Positions 1 through 7,964 of a DNA stretch of 16,671 nucleotides are shown one piece after another. Within the stretch, counting starts at the first letter, position 1. The number at the start of each line of letters is the position of its first letter. The translations under genes were made by a program, and so were the position numbers. The notes under the pieces are model-generated. The model ran no database searches and was not told the origin of the DNA. It saw only the letters and a list, made by a program, of their open reading frames with translations. Source of the stretch: JAABTH01 sp964390725. GTDB taxonomy: Bacteria; Bacillota; Dethiobacteria; DTU022. The stretch covers positions 1-16,671 of the forward strand of contig CAYMIW010000052.1 in assembly GCA_964390725.1 (NCBI GenBank), given 5' to 3'.

Positions 1-891
1 CGTCAATGCAGTGAGCCAGCGCGAAGAAGAACCGTAATCAGCTTCCGGCATAAATTCGATGCCGTTGATAGAAGACAGTGCTTCGTAATAACGGTCATAA
101 ACAGCCCTGCGCGCAGCAACCCTGTCATCCAGCACTTTCAGCTGTGCCCTGCCTATACCAGCCAGCACATTACTCATGCGGTAATTGTAACCGGCCTCGG
201 TATGCTCGTAATGCCTGGCCGGCTGCCTGGCCTGGGTGGCCAAATAACGGGCCTTTTCCAGGGCCTCTAAATCATTTGACACCAGGGCCCCGCCACCGGA
301 GGTGGTAATAATCTTATTACCGTTAAATGATAATATGCCAAAACGACCAAAGCTACCACTTTTTTTACCCTTATAGGTTGCCCCCAGCGATTCGGCCGCA
401 TCTTCAATTAAAGCAACTTCAAATCGTTCACAGAGCCTTGTAATCGGCTCCAGATCAGCGCTCTGCCCATAAAGGTTAACAACAATAACTGCTTTGGGCA
501 AAGCCCCTGCCTGTTTAGCATCAGAAAAAGCCCTTTCCAGGGCAGCTGTGCTCATATTCCAGCTTTGAGGTTCGGAATCTATAAATACAGGTTCAGCATT
601 CATGTATAGAATGGGGTTGCATGATGCAGCAAAAGTCAGTGATGAGCAAAAAACCCGGTCATGTTCTTTAACTCCCACCAACTGCAGGGCCAGGTGCATC
701 GCTGCCGTGCCCGAGCTTAGTGCAGCTGCACCATTTACATTCAGGTAAGCGGCAAGTTCTTTCTCAAAGCAATCAACGTGTGGGCCGAGTGGCGCGATCC
801 AGTTTTCAGCAAAAGCCTGTTCGATATATTTTTGCTCCAGCCCACTCATGTGGGGGGCAGAAAGGTAGATGCGTTGTTTATTTCCGGTCAC
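1..891 (-). CDS. pglE: DegT/DnrJ/EryC1/StrS sugar aminotransferase, PglE-like (partial, C-terminus cut by window edge)
   Basis: PLP-dependent aminotransferase of the DegT/DnrJ/EryC1/StrS family. The closest fit is PglE, which aminates C4 of UDP-4-keto-6-deoxy-GlcNAc in bacillosamine synthesis. The frame is open for 297 codons and runs off the left edge; the family is usually about 370-390 residues, so roughly 75-95 are missing. Visible landmarks are the N-terminal LSAPHMSG and NWIAPLGP signatures, SSGTAAMHLAL (59-69), EDAAESLGA (163-171, with Asp164 expected to contact the PLP ring nitrogen) and SFNGNKIITTSGGG with the Schiff-base lysine at Lys193. The start is GTG at 891: an in-frame TGA lies four codons upstream, and GAGGTGAT sits just before the GTG. 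Its position after pglD-, pglC- and pglA-like genes supports the bacillosamine role. A PseC-type or other sugar 4-aminotransferase is the main alternative; the family assignment is secure, the substrate less so. Confidence 0.88.
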   Translation of the reverse strand, partial: MTGNKQRIYLSAPHMSGLEQKYIEQAFAENWIAPLGPHVDCFEKELAAYLNVNGAAALSSGTAAMHLALQLVGVKEHDRVFCSSLTFAASCNPILYMNAEPVFIDSEPQSWNMSTAALERAFSDAKQAGALPKAVIVVNLYGQSADLEPITRLCERFEVALIEDAAESLGATYKGKKSGSFGRFGILSFNGNKIITTSGGGALVSNDLEALEKARYLATQARQPARHYEHTEAGYNYRMSNVLAGIGRAQLKVLDDRVAARRAVYDRYYEALSSINGIEFMPEADYGSSSRWLTALT

Positions 892-894
892 TGG

Positions 895-902
895 ATCACC
901 TC
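895..902 (-). promoter_or_regulatory. Ribosome binding site that fixes the GTG start of the aminotransferase
   Basis: The minus strand reads GAGGTGAT, a near-full anti-Shine-Dalgarno match, with five bases between GAGGTG and the GTG at 891. No ATG lies in frame upstream before the stop codon, so this site decides the start. Confidence 0.75.
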
Positions 903-926
903 AATTTCACTATGCAAACTTTTTCT

Positions 927-932
927 ATTATA
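927..932 (-). promoter_or_regulatory. Possible internal -10 box before the aminotransferase gene
   Basis: A perfect TATAAT lies on the minus strand at the end of the acetyltransferase gene. Seventeen bases upstream is GGAACA, which matches only three of six positions of a -35 box. It could be a weak internal promoter, but chance matches are common in AT-rich spacers. Confidence 0.22.
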
Positions 933-936
933 CCGC

Positions 937-1590
937 TTAACTCCCCGTTTGTTCCACTATTTGAGCCGGAACACCAATCGCCGTGCAACTGTCAGGCAGA
1001 TCTTTCGTTACCACAGCCCCGGCTCCGACAGTAACACCCCGACCAATCTTTAACCCCTGTAAAACAGTTGCTCCGCTTCCGATCAGGCAGCCCTCGCCAA
1101 TTTGAACATTGCCCGATATATTAACCCTCCACATCAGGGTGGTGTAACTGCCGATTATGCTATCGTGCCCGATACCGCAGCCCGGATTAATCGAGACGTG
1201 ATCACCGATCTCTATGTTGATTGTCAGCAAACAGCCCTTGTTGATCAGCACCCCCTTACCCAGGGAAACATCACCTGCCAAGGTTACTGAAGGGTGAACC
1301 AGGTTAAGGTAAGATACATTAAGCTTCGCAGCTTTTCCTACCAGAGTCCGCTTGGCCTGAGGATCACCGATTACACATATTACCCGGTAGTCATTCTTCA
1401 ATGAAAGTAGAGCATCCCAACTGCCCAGCACCGGGTAGCCGCGCAAATTTCGTCCGGAAATAGCACTCTCTTCATCAATAAAACCGGCCAGCTTTATCTG
1501 CTCGGCAGGCCGATGTTCATTAATTTCTTCAACCAGCAAACTTGCCTCCCGGCCAAAACCACCTGCTCCGATAATTACCAGGTTATTCAT
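937..1590 (-). CDS. pglD: Sugar O/N-acetyltransferase, PglD/NeuD family (UDP-amino-sugar N-acetyltransferase)
   Basis: Left-handed beta-helix acetyltransferase of the PglD/NeuD family (217 residues; C. jejuni PglD is of similar size). The reaction expected from the context is acetyl-CoA-dependent acetylation of the C4 amine of UDP-4-amino-sugar to give UDP-N,N'-diacetylbacillosamine in the cytoplasm. The N-terminus has a nucleotide-binding fold with IIGAGGFGRE (6-14). Hexapeptide repeats run from about residue 100 to 195, and GHD at 141-143 gives the likely catalytic His142. I chose the ATG at 1590 rather than 1596 because GGGAGGG lies six bases before 1590 but abuts 1596. The start overlaps the end of the phosphoglycosyl transferase gene by eight bases (ATGAATAA), implying translational coupling. 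The aminotransferase that would supply its substrate follows 45 bases downstream. A NeuD-like O-acetyltransferase role is the alternative. Confidence 0.85.
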   Translation of the reverse strand: MNNLVIIGAGGFGREASLLVEEINEHRPAEQIKLAGFIDEESAISGRNLRGYPVLGSWDALLSLKNDYRVICVIGDPQAKRTLVGKAAKLNVSYLNLVHPSVTLAGDVSLGKGVLINKGCLLTINIEIGDHVSINPGCGIGHDSIIGSYTTLMWRVNISGNVQIGEGCLIGSGATVLQGLKIGRGVTVGAGAVVTKDLPDSCTAIGVPAQIVEQTGS

Positions 1591-2194
1591 CTTCATCCCT
1601 CCCGGTACCCATGAATTCAGGCATCGTTGCCGAACCTTTTCCGCTAATTCCTTCTGCTTTTAGTACCTTGGTAAAAGTCATTAATAATATCTTGATATCA
1701 AGCAATAAACTCTGGTTGTCAACATACCAGACATCCAGCTTAAACTTTTCCTCCCAGCTGATCGCGTTGCGACCGTTTACCTGGGCCCAGCCGGTAATAC
1801 CCGGTTTAACCTCGTGTCGCCTGGCCTGTTCGTGTGTATAACGTTCCAGGTATTGCATTAACAAGGGCCGTGGCCCTACGAAGCTCAGTTCACCCCTGAT
1901 TACATTATATAACTGGGGAATTTCGTCAAGGCTGAAGCGGCGCAGAAACTTGCCCAATCCGGTCAGGCGTTCTTCATCTTTTAACTGCTTACCCTCCTGA
2001 TCACAGATATTCTGCATGGTCCGAAACTTGTAAAGGTAAAAAGGCCTACCTTGCAAACCAGGCCTTTTCTGTTTAAAAACAACAGGGGATCCCATTTTGC
2101 AGCAGATCAGCACTGCCAGAATAATCATCAGCGGTGCAAATAATATAAGCAGCAGAATACTTAAAGTTAAATCAAACAGTCTCTTTATAAACAT
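1583..2194 (-). CDS. pglC: Monotopic polyprenyl-phosphate phosphoglycosyl transferase, PglC-like
   Basis: Short member (203 residues) of the bacterial sugar transferase family (PglC/WcaJ/WbaP catalytic domain). It transfers a sugar-1-phosphate from a UDP-sugar to undecaprenyl phosphate at the inner face of the membrane, the first step of repeat-unit assembly. The length matches stand-alone PglC (about 200) rather than the five-helix WcaJ/WbaP proteins (about 470). A KRLFDL start leads into one hydrophobic re-entrant segment (about 8-32). The catalytic Asp-Glu pair is at 90-91 in SLDEIPQL, with FVGPRP at 105-110 and PGITGWAQVNGR at 131-142. UDP-diNAcBac is the likely donor because the pglD- and pglE-like genes follow. 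The ATG at 2194 is preceded by only a modest GGAAAAG site. Its last eight bases overlap pglD. Confidence 0.92.
   Translation of the reverse strand: MFIKRLFDLTLSILLLILFAPLMIILAVLICCKMGSPVVFKQKRPGLQGRPFYLYKFRTMQNICDQEGKQLKDEERLTGLGKFLRRFSLDEIPQLYNVIRGELSFVGPRPLLMQYLERYTHEQARRHEVKPGITGWAQVNGRNAISWEEKFKLDVWYVDNQSLLLDIKILLMTFTKVLKAEGISGKGSATMPEFMGTGRDEDE
1597..1603 (-). promoter_or_regulatory. Ribosome binding site that selects the second ATG of the acetyltransferase
   Basis: GGGAGGG lies inside the 3' end of the phosphoglycosyl transferase gene, six bases before the ATG at 1590. It is directly adjacent to an upstream ATG at 1596, which is therefore too close to use it. Confidence 0.65.
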
Positions 2195-2220
2195 TTTCCA
2201 TCAACTTTTCCGGTTTTTAT

Positions 2221-3345
2221 TTAATTCAACCCCATTGCCCTGTTGATAACTTCGTTCACCTTATATACATCATATTTCTCTTCGGCAATACGCCTGCTTT
2301 CCCTGCCCATCTGTTCAATCAGAGCCGGCTTATTGATAAAACTTTCCATCGCTTCAGATAGGGCCTTGCTGTCTTTTGCCGGTACTAAAAAACCGTTTAG
2401 CCCTTCTTCCACTGTATCCCGGCAGCCAGGGGTATCGGCAGTAATAATTGGCCGCCCTATTGCCATTGCTTCAAGCACTGAACGTGGGGTGCCTTCACGA
2501 TATGAGGGCAGTACATATACTGAACATGCCTTTAGGAACGGGCGCACATCATCGGTATGCGGAGAATACTCAATCAAACCATCTTTTTGCCAATCCTGTA
2601 AATCTGCCTGTTTGATACTGTCAGGGGAAGGATCTGTCTCCCCCAGAAGTTTAAAAGATACTAGGGGATGCCTTTCCTTAATTATTTTTGCAGCTTCCAC
2701 GTACTCTCGCAATCCTTTACTGAATAATAAACGGCCAATTAGTAAAAAACTTAAAGACTGGTCAGATTGAACCGGATTGTAATTAAAATGTAGTGTGTTA
2801 ACCCCCGAGCCATTGGTAATTACAGTTAACTTTTCTTCCGGGATAATATTTAACTTTTTAAATAATTTAAGATCGTCCTTATTCTGGAATAATACTACTT
2901 TACAGCGTTTCAGAGCCAAACGGTATAACATGATTGATATTTTATTCAGAAATTTACGCTTTATACCTTCGCCGGTAAATGTATAACCCAGGCCAGTAAT
3001 CATGGCATAACAATCAGCTGAAATTCCGTTCAATATCAGGCTAATTGCGCTGTAAATAATCGGTTTGATCGTATACGAAAACACTTTGTCTGGTTTTTCT
3101 TCGCGCATAATTTTGATAATTGAAGAAAGAGCCTTCAGATCACTAAATGGGTTAAGGCTGGCTCTGCGGATTGGGATCGGTTTGAAACAGGCACCAGTTT
3201 CGTGGATCGCTTCAACAAGCTGTATAGAAGCAGGGGCAGATACGGCAACCACCTTATACCCTTTTTGGCACCACTGCCTAATTAATTCACCCCTGAAATT
3301 CAACAGAGATTCAGGAATACCCCCTATAATCATGATTGTTGACAA
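2221..3345 (-). CDS. GT4 glycosyltransferase, PglA/CapM-like
   Basis: Retaining GT-B fold glycosyltransferase of family GT4 (374 residues). The N-terminal pattern IMIIGGIPESLLNFRG and the middle YTIKPIIYSA and MITGLGYTFTG are characteristic of the PglA/CapM/WbpT-like group, which add the second sugar to a lipid-linked repeat unit. The C-terminal donor-binding domain has LLIGRLLFSKG (201-211) and the E-x7-E element with Glu284 and Glu292 in EGTPRSVLEAM. A start at TTG 3345 is preferred because GGAGGGG lies six bases upstream; the alternative ATG is at 3333. The next gene downstream encodes the PglC-like initiator, so an HexNAc transfer onto diNAcBac-PP-Und is plausible by analogy with PglA. 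The sugar transferred cannot be read from the sequence. Confidence 0.88.
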   Translation of the reverse strand: MSTIMIIGGIPESLLNFRGELIRQWCQKGYKVVAVSAPASIQLVEAIHETGACFKPIPIRRASLNPFSDLKALSSIIKIMREEKPDKVFSYTIKPIIYSAISLILNGISADCYAMITGLGYTFTGEGIKRKFLNKISIMLYRLALKRCKVVLFQNKDDLKLFKKLNIIPEEKLTVITNGSGVNTLHFNYNPVQSDQSLSFLLIGRLLFSKGLREYVEAAKIIKERHPLVSFKLLGETDPSPDSIKQADLQDWQKDGLIEYSPHTDDVRPFLKACSVYVLPSYREGTPRSVLEAMAIGRPIITADTPGCRDTVEEGLNGFLVPAKDSKALSEAMESFINKPALIEQMGRESRRIAEEKYDVYKVNEVINRAMGLN

Positions 3346-3396
3346 ATAGAGCCCCTCCGCTTAAAGTCTGAAATAATTATTCGATGCTTCGCTAAT

Positions 3397-4683
3397 TCAA
3401 ATAGTGGTTTTCTCTTTTTTAAACAGCCGATTTAAAATACTTTCCATTTTTTTAATTACATTTTTTGCTAATACACCGACATCAATCAGCCCGCTTCTCG
3501 GCTCACCATATTCATCCTCCTGCATCAAGAGGGCACTGCCGTATACCAGGGCCAAACCAACCCAAAAGTACCAGTTCCGAACATTATAATTGGTGAAACC
3601 AAAAAAGAAAGGGGCTAATAGAATTAGCTTAAACCAGATCAACTTAATCTTTTTTAATATGGAAATAATGAAACCAGAGAACAGGGCGAAACCCACTAAA
3701 CCGTAATTAAAAAGCAGCCCGGCCCAGGTGGAGTGAACTTCATGTTTTACAAATGCTGTTTTTTCAGCAAAACGCCCTCGAGCACCCTCACCGGCGCCAA
3801 AAAATAAATACTCTGGATACTTCCAGAGACGATCATAACCTCTCAAGTTAATTTGACGATTAAAGTCAGTGTTAACTACTCGGTTAACAATTTTATCCAA
3901 ATCTGCTATACCAGTAGAAGCGTTATCCAGATAATTAAGCATCATAACAACCATCACAAGCACTATTAAACTTAAAACTATAATCGTAATAATCAGGAGA
4001 AATCTTTTCATGCTGCGATTCTGATAATTGATATACCAGGATCTCAAATTCTTTAACCCAAGGGCAGCATAAAAAGCTACCAGTACAGCAATACCGACAA
4101 AACCGGACCGGGATAGGGAATAAAAAATTAAAACTGATGCAACTACAAGTGACAAGAGACCTGGCAACCAGGTGCGATAAACCGCTCTGCCTGTACATGA
4201 TATAATAACCACGAACCAGATTGCCCAGTTTGCTAACTGGTTTGGGTTATTAAAAGCCAACATCATTCTTACTCCATCACTGGCACTGATGATACTGCGT
4301 CCAATACCTGAAAGGCTACAAGCTGTAACAACAAACAGAACGATTATATGCAATAGAAGTACATATGTAAGAAACTTCTTCCCGCGCTCAGCATATATGG
4401 TTAATATCTCCACATAAATAATAAAACCGAAAAGATAATAAAGGGGCGCTAACAAAGTGTTTATATCTGAATGAGCGATATAAACAATCACTGCAACTAG
4501 AAATGAATAAGCTAAAAAAAACACCTGCAACAGCCAGGCTTTTTCAAAATAAAATTGTTTGGGTTTTGTAATTGTATACCTGTAACCTACGGCAACAGCA
4601 GCCAAGATATGGCTGGCTTGAGGCAAACCGCTTTTCCACAGGTAAAGAGGACTCAGCATAAGGGCGATTAGAATTAAATACAA
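3397..4683 (-). CDS. Wzy/WaaL-type O-antigen polymerase or ligase, integral membrane
   Basis: Polytopic membrane protein (428 residues, about ten to twelve hydrophobic segments) of the O-antigen ligase/polymerase superfamily (Wzy_C, PF04932). Such enzymes join lipid-linked repeat units, or transfer the chain to an acceptor, on the outer face of the cytoplasmic membrane. Features in order are FNNPNQLANW (144-153) at a loop entrance, LSRSGFVG (190-197), a large external loop containing RGYDRLWKYPEYLFFGAGEG (281-300), then HEVHSTWAGLLFNYGLVG (314-331), the signature found before the last helices in this family. A basic cytoplasmic tail of about 40 residues follows. The start is TTG at 4683, with GGAGGAGG spaced seven bases before it. 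As the only such protein here it is the natural polymerase of the locus. Primary sequence does not separate polymerase from ligase. Confidence 0.85.
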   Translation of the reverse strand: MYLILIALMLSPLYLWKSGLPQASHILAAVAVGYRYTITKPKQFYFEKAWLLQVFFLAYSFLVAVIVYIAHSDINTLLAPLYYLFGFIIYVEILTIYAERGKKFLTYVLLLHIIVLFVVTACSLSGIGRSIISASDGVRMMLAFNNPNQLANWAIWFVVIISCTGRAVYRTWLPGLLSLVVASVLIFYSLSRSGFVGIAVLVAFYAALGLKNLRSWYINYQNRSMKRFLLIITIIVLSLIVLVMVVMMLNYLDNASTGIADLDKIVNRVVNTDFNRQINLRGYDRLWKYPEYLFFGAGEGARGRFAEKTAFVKHEVHSTWAGLLFNYGLVGFALFSGFIISILKKIKLIWFKLILLAPFFFGFTNYNVRNWYFWVGLALVYGSALLMQEDEYGEPRSGLIDVGVLAKNVIKKMESILNRLFKKEKTTI

Positions 4684-4707
4684 TTGCGATCCTCCTCCAG
4701 AAATACC

Positions 4708-5547
4708 TTAACCATCTTTTGCAAGCAATCTGCGCAAAGAGCTGACAACAACCCGGCGTGTATATTTTAGCAATGAAAAGCATTTATAAAAAAATGATTC
4801 ACAGGTTTTTAGCAAACCCATGCCATGCAGCCGATCATATGTATTCAGGTTGCCCCGTTGCATCGCAACCAAGTTTTTACTTAGTCCACCTTCACCAAAT
4901 GGTTCTTTAAAGCTAAAAGTCAACGGTATCTTCAAATAAAAAATACTTAAGCCGCTAAGCAAACTAGTCAACCATAATAAGTAATCTTCAGAATGATATT
5001 TTTCATCCTGAAATCTATATTTAATATTTCTTTTCAGCATTACGGTACTGCAGGCAAAAGGATTTCTTAATAGAGCATTCCTCTTATGAACTGCAATAAT
5101 ATTAGTTGGCTGTAATTCAATTATTATAGAATCAGCGTCATTTTCGCTTAATAAACCTTTTTTAATTATTGAACGGTCATGCCCGCAAATGTCAATTGTT
5201 AAATCTGAGGTCATAAACTTATACTGTATTTCTAGCTTAAGACGATGCCAGGCATCATCAGCATCAAGAAAAGCAATATATGGATTAACAGCCAACTCCC
5301 AGCCATAATTTCTGGCAGCGCCTGGTCCACTGTTTTTTTCCAAGCCGATAACCTTTATGTTTAAGCTATTATATCTATACTTTATTTCCTGAAGCACTTC
5401 AAGTGTTCCATCACTACTGCAATCATCGACCAAAATCACTTCATTTGGCAGCCTGGTTTGATCAGCAACAGATTTGACTGCTCTTTCAATTGTAACTTTG
5501 CATCGATAGCAGGGAATAATTACAGAAACAGGTAATGACTCATTCAT
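4708..5547 (-). CDS. GT2 family glycosyltransferase
   Basis: Inverting GT-A fold glycosyltransferase of family GT2 (279 residues), acting on lipid-linked intermediates at the cytoplasmic face. The N-terminus has VSVIIPCYRCKVTIERAVKSV, the nucleotide-contacting VDDCSSDGT (40-48), GPGAARNYGW (74-83) and the metal-binding DADD at 95-98. After about residue 120 the protein diverges from the family core. The ATG at 5547 has AAGGA nine bases upstream. It lies between the UDP-sugar dehydrogenase and the polymerase genes, with 25-base and 24-base gaps. It belongs to the same family as the tandem pair at 8.0-9.9 kb but is clearly a separate lineage. Donor and acceptor are unknown. Confidence 0.88.
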   Translation of the reverse strand: MNESLPVSVIIPCYRCKVTIERAVKSVADQTRLPNEVILVDDCSSDGTLEVLQEIKYRYNSLNIKVIGLEKNSGPGAARNYGWELAVNPYIAFLDADDAWHRLKLEIQYKFMTSDLTIDICGHDRSIIKKGLLSENDADSIIIELQPTNIIAVHKRNALLRNPFACSTVMLKRNIKYRFQDEKYHSEDYLLWLTSLLSGLSIFYLKIPLTFSFKEPFGEGGLSKNLVAMQRGNLNTYDRLHGMGLLKTCESFFYKCFSLLKYTRRVVVSSLRRLLAKDG

Positions 5548-5572
5548 TGAGATTATCCTTTGCAGTTGAATC

Positions 5573-6862
5573 TTAAGCTTTAATAATTTTATCGTTATCG
5601 ATTCCTGTTAAAACATTTCTAGTGTCGACAACCAGCTTGCTATGCTTTAAAACCCAGTGATAATCAATATCACTATGAGCAGTTAGGATCAAAACACAAT
5701 CGCAATTTTCAAGCATATCAATATTTAAATCTACCGAAGACATTTTAAGGTCAGGGAATTTTCTGTTATCGGCGATCTGGTGAATAAAAGGATCGTGATA
5801 ATTAACTTCAGCTTTTTTCTCCTGTAACAGTGAGATTATTTTTAGAGCCGGAGATTCACGTACATCATCAATATCTTTCTTGTACGCTGCGCCCAGGATC
5901 AGTATTTTTGCCCCTTTAACTGATTTGTTATTATCATTTAAAGCTTCAATTGTTTTATTAACAACATAATAAGGCATCTGTGTATTAATTTCTCCAGCTA
6001 GTTCAATAAACCGGGTGGAAAAATCAAATTCCCTGGCTTTCCAGGTTAAATAAAAGGGGTCAATTGGGATGCAGTGTCCCCCCAACCCTGGCCCGGGATA
6101 AAACGGCATAAACCCGAAAGGTTTAGTTGATGATGCCTTAATTACTTCCCAGACATCTATATCCATCCGGTCAAAGAGCATTTTCATTTCGTTAACCAGG
6201 GCAATATTTACACTGCGAAATATGTTCTCAAGCAGTTTACTGGCTTCAGCCGCTTCAACTGATGAAACCGGAACAACCTGCTTAAAAACTCTTTCATACA
6301 ATGTTCTGGCTCTATTCAGGCAATTATCGGTTAACCCCCCAATTACTTTTGGAATCTCTCTGGCACTGTATTCACTATTGTTAGGGTCAACCCGTTCCGG
6401 AGAATAAGCAAGGAAATAATCTTTCCCGGCGACGAATCCATTTGCACTCAAAATAGGTTCGAGTACTTCCCTTGTAGTACCTGGATATGTAGTACTTTCC
6501 AATACGATCAGCTGCCCTTTTGTTAAATGCTTTGCTATCATCCTGGCAGTGCTTTCGACGAACTGTAAATCCGGTTCCCGGTGATCGTTTAGAGGGGTTG
6601 GAACTGCAATTATAATATTAACTACTTCTTTCAGTTTCGAAAAATCATCAGTTGCTGTTAATAAATTGCCATTCACATAGTTGCTGATCCTCTGTTTTGA
6701 AATATAACTGATATAACTCTTACCTTTCCTTAATATATCAATTTTCTCTTTATCAATGTCAAAACCAATCACTGATAAGCCCGAGTCACAAAAATCAAGG
6801 AGCAGAGGTAAGCCTACATATCCAAGGCCAATTACAGCTGTAGTTTCATGTTTATCAGGCAT
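5573..6862 (-). CDS. wbpA: UDP-N-acetylhexosamine 6-dehydrogenase, WbpA-like
   Basis: NAD-dependent nucleotide-sugar dehydrogenase of the UDP-Glc/GDP-Man dehydrogenase family (429 residues). It oxidises C6 of a UDP-sugar in two steps to the uronic acid. The Rossmann motif is VIGLGYVGLP (10-19), VPTPLN is at 87-92, and the catalytic Cys264 lies in PGPGLGGHCIPIDPFYL (256-272). The C-terminal domain has ILGAAYKKDIDDVRESPAL. The GGHCIPIDPFYLTWKARE and STRFIELAGEIN stretches are typical of WbpA (UDP-GlcNAc to UDP-GlcNAcA) and the related WbpO/TviB group (UDP-GalNAc). I favour WbpA, but the substrate needs testing. The ATG at 6862 has GGGG eight bases upstream. It is only distantly related to the WecC-like enzyme in the same locus, so two different uronates are likely. 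No wbpB, wbpE, wbpD or wbpI partners are visible. Confidence 0.85.
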   Translation of the reverse strand: MPDKHETTAVIGLGYVGLPLLLDFCDSGLSVIGFDIDKEKIDILRKGKSYISYISKQRISNYVNGNLLTATDDFSKLKEVVNIIIAVPTPLNDHREPDLQFVESTARMIAKHLTKGQLIVLESTTYPGTTREVLEPILSANGFVAGKDYFLAYSPERVDPNNSEYSAREIPKVIGGLTDNCLNRARTLYERVFKQVVPVSSVEAAEASKLLENIFRSVNIALVNEMKMLFDRMDIDVWEVIKASSTKPFGFMPFYPGPGLGGHCIPIDPFYLTWKAREFDFSTRFIELAGEINTQMPYYVVNKTIEALNDNNKSVKGAKILILGAAYKKDIDDVRESPALKIISLLQEKKAEVNYHDPFIHQIADNRKFPDLKMSSVDLNIDMLENCDCVLILTAHSDIDYHWVLKHSKLVVDTRNVLTGIDNDKIIKA

Positions 6863-6888
6863 ATTATAACCCCATTCATTAGTATTAT

Positions 6889-7947
6889 TTAATCTTTTTT
6901 ATACGATAACCCATTACGCGAGCTAATTATCAGCAGCCTTCTAAATAATAAAATCACACCGGCAAAAGTTAATACTCCCGTTACAAATAATGTTCTGGTT
7001 GAAATATCAAGACTTAGCAGTATAACCGCAATCGAAGCAAACACTATATTCACTAAATATATAATAATTACTGTTTTACGTACAGAAAACCCCAAACTCA
7101 ATAATACATGATGTATATGACCCTTGTCAGCCTTAAAAATTGACCTTTTATTACAAATGCGCCTGTAGATAGCATAGGTGACGTCTAATGCAGGATAAGC
7201 AAAAATGAACATACTGCCCAGCACCAACTGGGCAGAAAAAGGATACTTAATTGCAAAAAGATGCGAACTGGCTAAAATAAAACCTAGCAGCATGCTGCCT
7301 GTATCACCCATAAATATTTTTGCCGGGTGAAAGTTAAAGAAAAGAAAACCTAAACAAGCTCCTGCCCCAATCAACTGCACTCCAAGTACGTTTGGCCTAC
7401 CACCTTCTATGTATGATAAGGCAGCCATGGCCAGGAATATAATTGCCGCTGTTCCCGCTGCCAAACCATCGATTCCATCAATCAAGTTAAAGGCATTAAC
7501 CATTAAAACAACCCAGCCGATAATTAAAAGAATAACTAAAGTTTCTGGCAAATAAAATCGGGTAAAGTAAACTACCATAAATTTAAACAAATGAACATTC
7601 CATATTACCACTATAGATGCAGCGATAATTTGCCCAATTAGCTTAAACATCGGTTTAAGATTTATCAGATCATCGATTAAACCGGTAGCTACCAGTACAA
7701 TAGTAGCTGTTATTAAAGACAGTAGTTTATTATCTAAAGGCAAAAAAATGAATAGTATTACAGCAAAACATAAAAATATTGATACCCCTCCCAAAAGAGG
7801 TGTTGATATTTTATGTGTTTTATGCAACCCGGGTTGATCAACTATATTTTTTTGATATGCAAATTTTGAAATTATTGGAGTTGTCAGTAAAGCTCCAACA
7901 AAGGGCAAAAAAAATAATAGAAAAAAGTAAAAACCAGACCTTTCCAA
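6889..7947 (-). CDS. Polyprenyl-phosphate GlcNAc-1-phosphate transferase, WecA/TagO (MraY superfamily)
   Basis: Polytopic membrane phosphoglycosyl transferase (352 residues, about ten to eleven hydrophobic segments) that transfers HexNAc-1-phosphate from a UDP-sugar to undecaprenyl phosphate. Landmarks are the DQPGLHKTHK loop (37-46), GLIDD (89-93, Mg-binding aspartates), NAFNLIDGIDGLA (151-163), GDTGS (214-218) and GHIHH (276-280). The HIHH sequence marks the WecA/TagO/WbpL branch rather than MraY itself. The start is TTG at 7947, set by AGGGGGA six bases upstream. It sits 17 bases after the second tandem GT2 gene and 26 bases before the dehydrogenase gene. Its presence beside a PglC-like enzyme gives the locus two candidate initiators. 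It could instead serve teichoic acid or cell-wall polymer synthesis. Confidence 0.92.
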   Translation of the reverse strand: MERSGFYFFLLFFLPFVGALLTTPIISKFAYQKNIVDQPGLHKTHKISTPLLGGVSIFLCFAVILFIFLPLDNKLLSLITATIVLVATGLIDDLINLKPMFKLIGQIIAASIVVIWNVHLFKFMVVYFTRFYLPETLVILLIIGWVVLMVNAFNLIDGIDGLAAGTAAIIFLAMAALSYIEGGRPNVLGVQLIGAGACLGFLFFNFHPAKIFMGDTGSMLLGFILASSHLFAIKYPFSAQLVLGSMFIFAYPALDVTYAIYRRICNKRSIFKADKGHIHHVLLSLGFSVRKTVIIIYLVNIVFASIAVILLSLDISTRTLFVTGVLTFAGVILLFRRLLIISSRNGLSYKKD

Positions 7948-7964
7948 AACAAATCCCCCTTATG

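Noticed and set aside
78..3589. Several open frames on the plus strand (for example 720-1034, 1102-1290, 2243-2770, 3065-3349)
   Set aside because: They lie opposite well-supported minus-strand genes with recognisable motifs, lack ribosome binding sites, and their translations show no family signature.
3935..4783. Minus-strand frames at 3935-4198 and 4544-4783 in an alternative phase
   Set aside because: They lie in or across the polymerase gene in another frame; the polymerase frame carries the family motif and transmembrane pattern.
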